Part shown: positions 1 through 6,371 of the stretch, piece after piece
How positions within the stretch are numbered: position 1 is the first letter of the stretch
Layout: every line of letters begins with the position of its first letter
Assembly (NCBI GenBank): GCA_035502675.1
Contig: DATJUC010000127.1
Location: 1-7,663 of the forward strand
Direction of reading: 5' to 3'
From: DATJUC01 sp035502675
GTDB lineage: Bacteria; Vulcanimicrobiota; Vulcanimicrobiia; Vulcanimicrobiales; Vulcanimicrobiaceae
Length of the DNA: 7,663 nt
Notes under the pieces: model-generated
Seen by the model: only the letters and a program-made list of their open reading frames with translations
Databases searched by the model: none
What the model was told of the DNA's origin: nothing
Translations under genes and position numbers: made by a program

Positions 1-1
1 C

Positions 2-127
2 GACCTGGACGAGCTCGTCCGCTGGGTGCTCGGCTGGGGACCGCAGGCGGAGATCCTCTCGCCCGGCTCGGCGCGACGCCGCATCGCCGAGTTGGCCAAA
101 GAAATCGCGTTCAAGTACGCAACGTAA
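2..127 (+). CDS. WYL-domain transcriptional regulator, C-terminal end (partial)
   Basis: The reading frame is open from base 2 to a TAA at 125-127 and gives the last 41 residues of a protein whose start lies outside the window. The visible tail contains VRWVLGWGPQAEILSP followed by an Arg-rich helix (ARRRIAELAKEI) and a short end (FKYAT). This pattern matches the C-terminal WCX extension of WYL-domain regulators, where a strand and turn of the type 'vl.WvL.wG..aevLsP' precede a final helix. WYL proteins usually have an N-terminal helix-turn-helix and act as DNA-binding, ligand-sensing regulators in the cytoplasm. The target cannot be told from this fragment, and the 333 non-coding bases that follow give no sign that it is co-transcribed with the next gene. 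Confidence 0.75.
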   Translation, partial: DLDELVRWVLGWGPQAEILSPGSARRRIAELAKEIAFKYAT

Positions 128-130
128 CGA

Positions 131-155
131 AACCCGCGGGCGAAGCCCACGGGTT
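131..155 (+). terminator. GC-rich hairpin after the WYL gene, possible terminator
   Basis: AACCCGCGGG at 131-140 pairs with CCCACGGGTT at 146-155 with one C-A mismatch and a 5-nt loop (CGAAG). It begins three bases after the WYL stop codon, where a terminator would sit. No T-run follows, so it would have to be a Rho-type or U-less terminator, or simply an mRNA 3'-end stabiliser. Confidence 0.45.
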
Positions 156-186
156 CCGACGTATTCACTCACCGTCTCGCCTGTTT

Positions 187-206
187 GGCTCCCGGGTGGG
201 AGAGCC
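187..206 (+). other. Imperfect hairpin in the intergenic region
   Basis: GGCTC at 187-191 pairs with GAGCC at 202-206. CC at 192-193 can pair with GG at 199-200 across a single bulged A, leaving the loop GGGTG. Its role is unknown; it could be part of a non-coding RNA or leader. Confidence 0.3.
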
Positions 207-281
207 CCACTGACGTCGATCGGCGGTTTGACCGGTTGCCTCGGATCGTCACTCATCGCAACGTTTCGCGATTTGCAGTTC

Positions 282-293
282 CGGTCGCGACCG
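282..293. promoter_or_regulatory. 12-bp perfect palindrome, candidate operator
   Basis: CGGTCGCGACCG reads the same on both strands. A dyad of this size, upstream of the 461 gene and downstream of a regulator gene, is the right kind of site for a dimeric regulator. GC-rich palindromes also arise by chance in such genomes, and no second copy was noticed in the window. Confidence 0.3.
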
Positions 294-305
294 ATACGTT
301 TGTCG

Positions 306-328
306 CGCTTCGGATGAAGTCCGAAGTG
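306..328 (+). other. Strong 9-bp hairpin, role unknown
   Basis: CTTCGGA at 308-314 pairs perfectly with TCCGAAG at 320-326 around the loop TGAAG. The stem extends by a G-T wobble (307/327) and a C-G pair (306/328). No T-run follows on either strand. It could be an operator dyad or the 3' hairpin of a small RNA read from the intergenic region. Confidence 0.4.
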
Positions 329-376
329 ACACGATGCTAGCACGCAGGCGGCCGACGGGCAAGCGGTTCGAACGGC

Positions 377-438
377 CCATGCACAGGGTGTCCACAAAAT
401 TTTTTGCTTATGCACCGGCCCCGGTCGGGTTATCCACG
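377..438 (+). promoter_or_regulatory. Cluster of four DnaA-box-like 9-mers
   Basis: Compared with the bacterial DnaA box TTATNCACA, four 9-mers in the same orientation stand out: CCATGCACA (377-385, 7 of 9), GTGTCCACA (388-396, 7 of 9), TTATGCACC (408-416, 8 of 9) and TTATCCACG (430-438, 8 of 9). Their starts are 11, 20 and 22 bp apart, close to one, two and two helical turns, and the A/T-rich run AAAATTTTTT lies between the second and third. The cluster ends 22 bp before the ATG at 461. It could be a DnaA-controlled promoter, an origin-like element or a DnaA-titration site. No dnaA, dnaN, parAB or rpmH gene is in view, so an origin is not established. Confidence 0.4.
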
Positions 439-447
439 GGCGGCATC

Positions 448-453
448 GAAAGG
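448..453 (+). promoter_or_regulatory. Ribosome binding site supporting the start at 461
   Basis: GAAAGG lies 7 nt before the ATG at 461. The upstream alternatives, TTG at 404 and ATG at 410, have no purine-rich stretch at the right distance, and neither does the internal ATG at 506. This decides the start chosen for the next gene. Confidence 0.5.
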
Positions 454-460
454 CGGCCGC

Positions 461-943
461 ATGGTCGTTCTTTTTTTTACGGCGACGCTGCTCGCACAGT
501 CGCTCATGGGAGGGAGCTTACCGATCGACGGCATCTCGTGCGATCGGCAGGAAGGGGCCCTGCTGCACATTCATACGCACGTCGAGCTGTTCGATAAGGG
601 ACGTGCGGTCGGTATTCCCGCCGATATCGGCTTCTCCGAAGCCGGACAGTGCCTGTACTGGATCCACACGCATACGCCGGACGGATACGTCCACATCGAG
701 GCGCCCGTCAAGCGAACCTTTACGCTCGGGCAGTTCTTCGACATCTGGGATCAAAGCTTCTCATGGACCACCGCCGGCTCGATGGTTGCGCCGCACGGCA
801 AACGGTTGTCGATTTGGGTAAACGGAAAGCCGTGGCACGGAAGCGACCCGCGCGACATTCCGCTGGCGGATAGGGAGACGATCGTGATTCAGAACGGGCC
901 GCCGTTCGCGCGGCCGACGCCGTCGGATTGGTCGAAGCTCTGA
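461..943 (+). CDS. Uncharacterised exported His-rich protein (HIHTH / CLYW-IHTH type)
   Basis: A 160-residue protein of unknown function. Residues 1-16 form a short hydrophobic segment that looks like a signal peptide or anchor, so the rest probably acts outside the cytoplasm. Next come C27, the motif HIHTH (36-40), a VGIPADIG turn (50-57), CLYWIHTH (64-71) with a second HTH, H78 in VHIEAP, and FTLGQFFDIW (87-96). The C-terminal part, around LSIWVNGKPW (116-125), reads as beta strands. From memory, proteins with this His-x-His / CLYW-HTH / TLGQFFD pattern recur in several phyla without known function. The many histidines and two cysteines (C27, C64) suggest metal binding or a disulfide, which is inference. 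The chosen start lacks the usual positive n-region; starting at ATG 410 would add RPRSGYPRAASKGGR before the hydrophobic stretch (177 aa) but has no good ribosome site. The 3' end overlaps hutH by 16 nt, so the two are probably co-transcribed. Confidence 0.75.
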   Translation: MVVLFFTATLLAQSLMGGSLPIDGISCDRQEGALLHIHTHVELFDKGRAVGIPADIGFSEAGQCLYWIHTHTPDGYVHIEAPVKRTFTLGQFFDIWDQSFSWTTAGSMVAPHGKRLSIWVNGKPWHGSDPRDIPLADRETIVIQNGPPFARPTPSDWSKL

Positions 944-2466
944 ACGCCGTCGAAATCGACGGGCGTCACCTGAGCCTGGAGTCGATCCAGGCCGTTGCCG
1001 AAGGTGCGCGCGTAACGGTGAGCGCGGCGGCGCGCGAACGCGTCGCGGCCTCACGCCGGTTCGTGGAAGAGCGCTTTGCGAGCGGCGAAGCCATCTACGG
1101 CGTCACGACCGGGTTCGGCCGGCTTGCCAACGTCCACGTCGATCCCGAACACGCGCACGCGCTGCAGCTCAATCTCGTTCGCAGTCACGCAGCCGGTACC
1201 GGAACGCCGCTGGATCGCAAGCTGGTTCGTGCTGCCGGCGTGCTGCGCGCGAACTCCCTTTCGGCCGGTCACTCCGGGGTAAAGCCCGAGACGCTTTCGC
1301 TCATCGTCGAGCTGCTCAATTGCGGCGTGACTCCGGTGGTGCCGTGCCAAGGTTCGGTGGGCGCGAGCGGCGATTTGGCGCCGCTCGCGCACATGACGCT
1401 CACCCTCATCGGCGAGGGCGAGGCGACCTACGAAGGCGAGCGGCTGCCGAGCCTTCGGGCGCTCGAACGCGCCGGTCTGCGCCCGGTCGAGCTGGGCGCG
1501 AAGGAAGGGCTGGCCCTGATCAACGGCACGCAGGTGATGACCGGCATCGCGGCGCTGGGCGTCTTGCGGGCCGAACGCCTGGCGGCCGCAGCCGACGTCA
1601 TCGCCGCAATGTCGCTGGAAGCGTATCTCGGAACCGAGCGCGTCTTCGATCGTCGCTTGAATGACCTTCGTCCCCACCCCGGTCAATCGAAGGTGGCCCA
1701 GAACCTGCGCGCCCTATTGGAAGACTCCGAGATCGTGCAGTCCCATGCGGAGTGCGGGCGCGTCCAAGATCCATACTCCTTTCGGTGCATCCCGGTCGTA
1801 CACGGCGCCGTTCGCGACTCGATCGCGCACGTGCGTCGCGTTACCGAGACCGAGGCGAACTCCGTGACCGACAATCCGCTCGTCTTTCCCGACGACGGCG
1901 AGTTTCTTTCGGGCGGAAACTTTCACGGCGAACCGATCGCGCTGGCGATCGACTTCCTCAAGATGGCCGTCTGCGAGCTTGCCTCGATCGGCGAACGCCG
2001 CCTCTACCTGCTGCTCAACGCCGAGGACCGCGAGCTCCCGCTCTTTTTGACCGGTCGCTCGGGATTGCAATCGGGGCTGATGATCGTGCAATATACGGCC
2101 GCAGCCGTCGTGAACGACAACAAAGGCCTGGCGTGGCCGTCGAGCGTCGATTCGATTCCCACCTCGGCCGGCCAGGAGGATCACGTCAGCATGGGCATGA
2201 CCTCGGCCAACAACCTCGTTCGCGTGCTCGACAACGTCGAGGGCGCGCTGGCCTGCGAGCTGCTCGGCGCGCTGGCCGCGACCGATTTTCGGCGGCCGCT
2301 GCGTTCGGGAAAAGGGACGCAAGCCGCCTACGCCGCGGCGCGTCCGCATATCGCGCCGTGGTCGGAAGATCGCTCGCCGGCGCCGGACATCGTTGCGGCG
2401 CGCGAACTGATCGCATCCGGAGCGCTCGCATCCGCGGCCGACGCCGCGACCGGCGTCCGGCTCTGA
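928..2466 (+). CDS. hutH: Histidine ammonia-lyase (histidase)
   Basis: Cytoplasmic enzyme that removes ammonia from L-histidine to give trans-urocanate, the first step of histidine breakdown. The 512-residue length is usual for the family. A146-S147-G148 in GSVGASGDLAPLAHM is the triad that cyclises into the MIO electrophile. Other active-site positions are present: Y57 in IYGVTTGFG, H86 in RSHAAG, N199 in INGTQ, Q280, Y283 and R286 in QDPYSFRC, and E417 in QEDHVSMG. SHAAG and QEDHVSM favour a histidine enzyme over phenylalanine or tyrosine lyases. After the RC of that motif this protein has IPVVHG where typical HutH has QPQVMG. The start is TTG at 928, which overlaps the preceding gene by 16 nt and has no clear ribosome site, so translational coupling is likely. 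CTG at 940 is the next possibility, while GTG at 1018 would cut into the N-terminal strands. The gene ends one base from the convergent receptor gene. Confidence 0.96.
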   Translation: MVEALNAVEIDGRHLSLESIQAVAEGARVTVSAAARERVAASRRFVEERFASGEAIYGVTTGFGRLANVHVDPEHAHALQLNLVRSHAAGTGTPLDRKLVRAAGVLRANSLSAGHSGVKPETLSLIVELLNCGVTPVVPCQGSVGASGDLAPLAHMTLTLIGEGEATYEGERLPSLRALERAGLRPVELGAKEGLALINGTQVMTGIAALGVLRAERLAAAADVIAAMSLEAYLGTERVFDRRLNDLRPHPGQSKVAQNLRALLEDSEIVQSHAECGRVQDPYSFRCIPVVHGAVRDSIAHVRRVTETEANSVTDNPLVFPDDGEFLSGGNFHGEPIALAIDFLKMAVCELASIGERRLYLLLNAEDRELPLFLTGRSGLQSGLMIVQYTAAAVVNDNKGLAWPSSVDSIPTSAGQEDHVSMGMTSANNLVRVLDNVEGALACELLGALAATDFRRPLRSGKGTQAAYAAARPHIAPWSEDRSPAPDIVAARELIASGALASAADAATGVRL

Positions 2467-2467
2467 C

Positions 2468-5400
2468 TTAGATCTTGATCTGAAACTGCAGGTAGGCGTT
2501 GAAGGGGCCCGGCAAGGTGTATGCGTTGGTGTCGGCCCACGCCGGAACGTACGCGTTCGCGAACGCCGGATTGAGCGCCACGCCGTTGGCGCCTTTGTCG
2601 TTGGGCGAGACGCCGTTGTAGAAGTTCGATACGTAGAAGTAGTTGTTCTGATATCCGCAGGTGTACGAGTTGGGGGCGAACTGGCGCGACCAGGGTTCGT
2701 TGGAGCCGCCGAAGCACGCGTTGAGCAGGTTGGTGAGAATCAAATTGGCGGTGACGCGCTGATTGATGTCGTACGACATCGCCAGGCTCAAGTTGAGCTG
2801 ATTCGGCTGCCGGAAGGTTCCGAAGCTGTCGAAGACGCCGGTCTGCGGGTTGGGAATGAACAGCTCGCCCGGATAGGTGCCGGTCTGCGTCAGCGACGCG
2901 AGGCACGACGTGTAGTCGGCCTGCAGCGGATTTGCCGTATGGATCGGCGAGCCGGTCATGCGCCGCGAGTTGTTCGTGCACGTGCGCGGATCGATGCCCT
3001 CAACGTCGCCGGGGTTGCCGTACGGCTGGCCCTCGTTGAACTGCACCGACGGCGTGACGGCAAATCGGCTGTGGCGGTAGTTGGCGATCGCGGTGACCGT
3101 ATTGGGCGACAAATAGCCGTAGTCCAAGCCGACCGGATACCAGCCGTTGCGATCCAAGAGCGGCTGCGGCCGCATGGCGTAGTACGGATTTGCGATGGCT
3201 TTAGGGTTCGAGCAGCTCATCGGCAGGCCGTTGGCGTGGAACGAGTAACACGCCGCGCCGCCGCCGGCTTTCGTAAGAGCGTTGAAGTTTTCGATGTTCT
3301 GGTTGTACGGGTCGATCGGATTGATCGACGTTCCGGGATAGTCGGCGTAGCTTTCCGCCGCGTTGGTGTACGTATACGATAGCAAAAACGACAGGCCGTC
3401 CTTGCTGAAGTCCCCTTTGGTGAACTCGAACTCGACGCCGTCGACCCGCTCGATGCCCGTGTTCAGTCCGCCCGTCAGCCCGAACGGCAGCGCAATGTTG
3501 TAGATCTGGTTGGTCGCATAGCGGTAGTAGGGCGTGAACTTGAAGGACATGTCCGTCCCCTTGAGCCGCTGTTCCCACGACGCGTCGTAGTTGTTGGAAT
3601 ATTGGACCAGCGGGTCGTGGCGCGGGGTCGTGTAGCCGTACTGCCAAAACGCCTGGAACAGGTCGTACGCCAGATTGTTGTCCTTGGCGTCGTACTGCAC
3701 TTGATACGTCTCGGGCTCCTGAACGTAGCGTCCGGCGGAAGCGCGCAAGACGGTGTTGTTGTTGAGCGTGTAGGTAAGGCCGATGCGCGGCGTAAACGCG
3801 GTGTCGGTCAGGGTCGGGCTATAGACGTTGCTCAGGAGCAGGTTGCCGTCTTTGCCGTTCGGGTGAACGGTTTGCACCGGGTGCGCCGCATTGGAGTCGT
3901 CCATCGGACAATTGAATCCGACGAACGGAGTGGCCGGGAATCCCGTTCGCGGGTTGGCGGGAATGACGTACGGCGCCAGCGTGACGGGATTGTAACAAAA
4001 CTCGTTCTGCCCGGCCAGGAACCAAAAATTCTGACCGTCGTCCGACGTGTTGGCGAGGTTGAAGATATAGATCTGATCGCGAAGACCGAGATCGACGTTG
4101 AGTCTATCGGTAGGGTTCCACTGATCTTCGAGCGACAGTCCGTAGAAGTTCGGGGCAATCGTGTTGACGAAGCCGGAATTGCCCGTATACGTCACGTCCC
4201 AGGTGCCGCCGCCCAGCGCGGGTCCGGGTTGCGGATTGAGAAAGGTGCCTTGCGTCAGCGGGCTGTTGCACGGTGCCGGCTGGCCCGCCTTGTAGGACTC
4301 GCCGAGGTACGACCCGGACGCGTACGCGATGCAATGGTTGCCGGCGACGAGGTTCGTTGCGGCCGCCGAAAGGTACGTGGTGCCGTTACCGTTGTTGAAA
4401 GTCGTATTATTGTATCGATTGGTTGTGGCGGCAGTGTAGTTGGCGTTGAACGTGAGCAGATTCTGGGAGTTCATCTGATCGGCGAACTGCAGCGCGAGGC
4501 CGCGGGTATGCGACTCGAGCTCGTAATCGTAGCTCGTCACGCCGAAACCGTAGAGTCCGGAGCCGTAGCTCAGCGGGCTGGTTTGCAGCCAGTCGGAATA
4601 AAACGTATAGCCGTAGAATCGCAGGTAAGCGTTCGACCCCATGTTGTGCTGGTACTGAATTTTTACGATGGACGCGTTGTTCCAGAAGCCGTCGCGAACG
4701 TCGCCGGGGACGGTGGAGTAGGTACCGGCCGGGCACGCGCCGGGTATCGGTGCGTTGCTGCCGTACCCGGTGGTCGACGCGATGTTGGCGCAGCGGTCGC
4801 CGGGCGTTCCGGGCTCGAAGTAGGGCGCGAGCTTGGCGTCGGCGGCGGGTTCGCCGAAATACGTTCCGGGCGCCCAAGTAATGAAGTCGCCGTAGATCAG
4901 CGGTGGGGCGGCGGCGATTTGGGCTTTTGCCGAAGGGACGCAGGGGTACGAAGACGTCGCGTACACGACGCAGTCCCGGTAGACGTTCCACTCGTTGAGC
5001 TGTTGCACGACGTTGGGGCCGATGTCGTTCTGCGAGCTGTAGTATTGGCTGAGCAGCGAATCGTTGTCGTACAGCAGCTGGACGTCGTCGCGCCCGCCGT
5101 CGTGACGGTGCGGAATTCCGATGTGAAAGTTGAAGACGCTCTCCCGGTCGGAGAGGTTCGAGTAGCTCGCATAGGCCGGTGAAATCGTGTTATAGCAGCC
5201 GGGGTAACTGGAGACCCCCGGCGGCAGTGCGACGTAGCCGGGCTGCCCCGGGGCCAGGCGCATCGGGTCGTAGATCGCGGACCGGTTCGGCCCGGTGTAG
5301 AAGCCGAGATTGGCCGGCGGCGTGTAGCCGCAAGTCGGATAGTCGCCGGGCAAATTGAAGTCGTTGATCGTGTTGTCGGCGATCGACGCAACGCCCCAAA

Positions 5401-6316
5401 CGTCGCCCAGATTCGAGCCGTTGAACTGATCGAAGTAGCGGAAATCCTGATTGTAGCCGCCGATACCCGCGTAGTACGAGAAGAGCCGGTCCGGCGTCGC
5501 GCCGCCGACCTCCAACTGCAGGCTGTGGTAGTAACTCGGCGATCCGATGCCGCCGTTGACGTTGGCGTATCCCGGATAGGTGCCGGTCTTGATGACCTGG
5601 TTGATGAAGCCGGCGAGACCGCTGGCCGCCTCGCCCGACGTTCCGCCGCCGGCGTAGACTTGCAGCTCTTGCTGACCGAGCGTTCCGGCCGTTCCCCCGG
5701 GATAGTTGTCGAACGACCGGTTGACGGGGACGCCGTCGAACTCGTAGCCGACTTGGTCGTAACTGCCGCCGCGGATATACACGACCTGATCCCAGCCCTG
5801 CTGATTCTGCGGGACGAAAGCGCCGGGAACGGTCGCGATTGCCGAATAGGCGTTGTTGAGGTTGCCGCCTCCGCCGAGGCCGGCCGCCGCCTGCGTGACC
5901 GTCGAGTTCACCGAATAAATGTCGCTCGTCGTTCCTGGCTTAACCACGTCCATCGAGGATCTCGACGTGACGTGCGCGATGGTGTGCAGCGACGGGGCCA
6001 GCGTGAGGCCGATCCGCTGCACCTGGTCGGCAAAGACCGAAATGCCGGTGATCGTCGACGTTTCGTATCCGCTCTTGGACGCCGTCACCGTGTACGTGTC
6101 GGGCGCCAGCGACAGCAGCGCGAAGTGACCGGAAGCGTCGGTGGTGGTCGCCGCGGTTTGCGAAGGACTCACCACGACGACGCGCGCGCCGGCGAGCGGG
6201 GCGCCGCTACTGGTGGAAACGACGCCGTTGACGCTGCCGGTCGTTCCGGCGGCGGCAGGAAAGGCGTTGCATGCAAGGGCGGCGAGTGCCGCCAGGGCGA
6301 CGAGCGCGCGCTTCAT
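2468..6316 (-). CDS. TonB-dependent receptor with N-terminal carboxypeptidase-regulatory-like domain
   Basis: Outer-membrane gated transporter of 1282 residues. MKRALVALAALAALACNAFPAAAG is a class I signal peptide, cleaved probably after AAA at 23. Residues about 25-108 form a CarboxypepD_reg (beta-sandwich) domain, with SVNGVV, GAPLAGARVVV, TDASGHFALLSLAPDTYTV and KSGYET. Residues about 130-245 are the plug, with VVYIRGGSYDQVGYEFDGVPV and SGLAGFINQVIKTG. The rest is a large beta-barrel with alternating aromatic strands (for example LSLEDQWNPTDRLNVDLGLR, FTPRIGLTYTL) ending YLQFQIKI. A canonical TonB box is not obvious. Sixteen cysteines in the barrel region fall into eight neighbouring pairs (see findings). 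The upstream ATG at 6373 would add 19 residues before the signal peptide, so ATG 6316 is preferred although its ribosome site is weak. The substrate is unknown; the hutH and hutU neighbours hint at a histidine-containing compound. Confidence 0.93.
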   Translation of the reverse strand: MKRALVALAALAALACNAFPAAAGTTGSVNGVVSTSSGAPLAGARVVVVSPSQTAATTTDASGHFALLSLAPDTYTVTASKSGYETSTITGISVFADQVQRIGLTLAPSLHTIAHVTSRSSMDVVKPGTTSDIYSVNSTVTQAAAGLGGGGNLNNAYSAIATVPGAFVPQNQQGWDQVVYIRGGSYDQVGYEFDGVPVNRSFDNYPGGTAGTLGQQELQVYAGGGTSGEAASGLAGFINQVIKTGTYPGYANVNGGIGSPSYYHSLQLEVGGATPDRLFSYYAGIGGYNQDFRYFDQFNGSNLGDVWGVASIADNTINDFNLPGDYPTCGYTPPANLGFYTGPNRSAIYDPMRLAPGQPGYVALPPGVSSYPGCYNTISPAYASYSNLSDRESVFNFHIGIPHRHDGGRDDVQLLYDNDSLLSQYYSSQNDIGPNVVQQLNEWNVYRDCVVYATSSYPCVPSAKAQIAAAPPLIYGDFITWAPGTYFGEPAADAKLAPYFEPGTPGDRCANIASTTGYGSNAPIPGACPAGTYSTVPGDVRDGFWNNASIVKIQYQHNMGSNAYLRFYGYTFYSDWLQTSPLSYGSGLYGFGVTSYDYELESHTRGLALQFADQMNSQNLLTFNANYTAATTNRYNNTTFNNGNGTTYLSAAATNLVAGNHCIAYASGSYLGESYKAGQPAPCNSPLTQGTFLNPQPGPALGGGTWDVTYTGNSGFVNTIAPNFYGLSLEDQWNPTDRLNVDLGLRDQIYIFNLANTSDDGQNFWFLAGQNEFCYNPVTLAPYVIPANPRTGFPATPFVGFNCPMDDSNAAHPVQTVHPNGKDGNLLLSNVYSPTLTDTAFTPRIGLTYTLNNNTVLRASAGRYVQEPETYQVQYDAKDNNLAYDLFQAFWQYGYTTPRHDPLVQYSNNYDASWEQRLKGTDMSFKFTPYYRYATNQIYNIALPFGLTGGLNTGIERVDGVEFEFTKGDFSKDGLSFLLSYTYTNAAESYADYPGTSINPIDPYNQNIENFNALTKAGGGAACYSFHANGLPMSCSNPKAIANPYYAMRPQPLLDRNGWYPVGLDYGYLSPNTVTAIANYRHSRFAVTPSVQFNEGQPYGNPGDVEGIDPRTCTNNSRRMTGSPIHTANPLQADYTSCLASLTQTGTYPGELFIPNPQTGVFDSFGTFRQPNQLNLSLAMSYDINQRVTANLILTNLLNACFGGSNEPWSRQFAPNSYTCGYQNNYFYVSNFYNGVSPNDKGANGVALNPAFANAYVPAWADTNAYTLPGPFNAYLQFQIKI

Positions 6317-6371
6317 GCGGTAACTCGATTCGCTCCAGGCGTTAGCGGGCCCTCGACGAACTCGACGCAGC
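6317..6371. promoter_or_regulatory. Short divergent spacer between receptor and small membrane gene
   Basis: Only 55 bp separate the start codons of the receptor (minus) and the small membrane protein (plus). This is too short to hold two well-separated promoters, and no convincing -10/-35 pair is visible on either strand. Either the promoters overlap here or one lies inside the neighbouring coding region. Confidence 0.35.

Larger units (their letters stand above)
128..460. other. 333-bp intergenic region rich in inverted repeats
   Basis: No frame here looks like a real protein. The stretch holds the hairpin at 131-155, a second imperfect hairpin at 187-206, a 12-bp palindrome at 282-293, a strong hairpin at 306-328, a short A/T-rich patch at about 396-412, and the DnaA-box-like cluster at 377-438. 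It must contain the promoter of the gene that starts at 461, but no sigma-70 hexamer pair stands out. I compared the folded parts from memory with glycine, cobalamin, SAM, ydaO and TPP riboswitch cores and with 6S and SRP RNA, and none fits. Confidence 0.6.

Noticed and set aside
187..270. GGGAGAG and nearby GC-rich arms as a glycine riboswitch
   Set aside because: The conserved GAAGGxGCAA and CTCAGGCAAAAGGAC parts of that aptamer are missing on both strands.
365..373. GGTTCGAAC, resembling a tRNA T-loop
   Set aside because: The flanks do not form a five-pair T-stem, and no anticodon arm or acceptor stem can be built upstream. It is a short palindrome around GTTCGAAC.
404..460. Extension of the HIHTH protein to TTG 404 or ATG 410
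   Set aside because: Neither start has a ribosome site at proper spacing, and the extension would place the DnaA-box-like sites in coding sequence. It is kept only as an alternative because it supplies a basic n-region for the signal segment.
440..478. GCGGC/GCCGC hairpin followed by a T-run as an intrinsic terminator
   Set aside because: The stem is only five pairs with an 11-nt loop, and the T-run begins 10 nt after it, inside the coding start of the next gene.
508..519. 12-bp exact repeat GGGAGGGAGCTT shared with 6563-6574
   Set aside because: One or two exact 12-mer pairs are expected by chance in a window this size, and the second copy is explained as the hutU ribosome site.
3602..5182. 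A 526-codon open frame on the plus strand
   Set aside because: It lies wholly antisense to the barrel of the TonB-dependent receptor. Its product is Val/Arg/Gly-rich without any domain pattern, as expected from the complement of a GC-biased gene.
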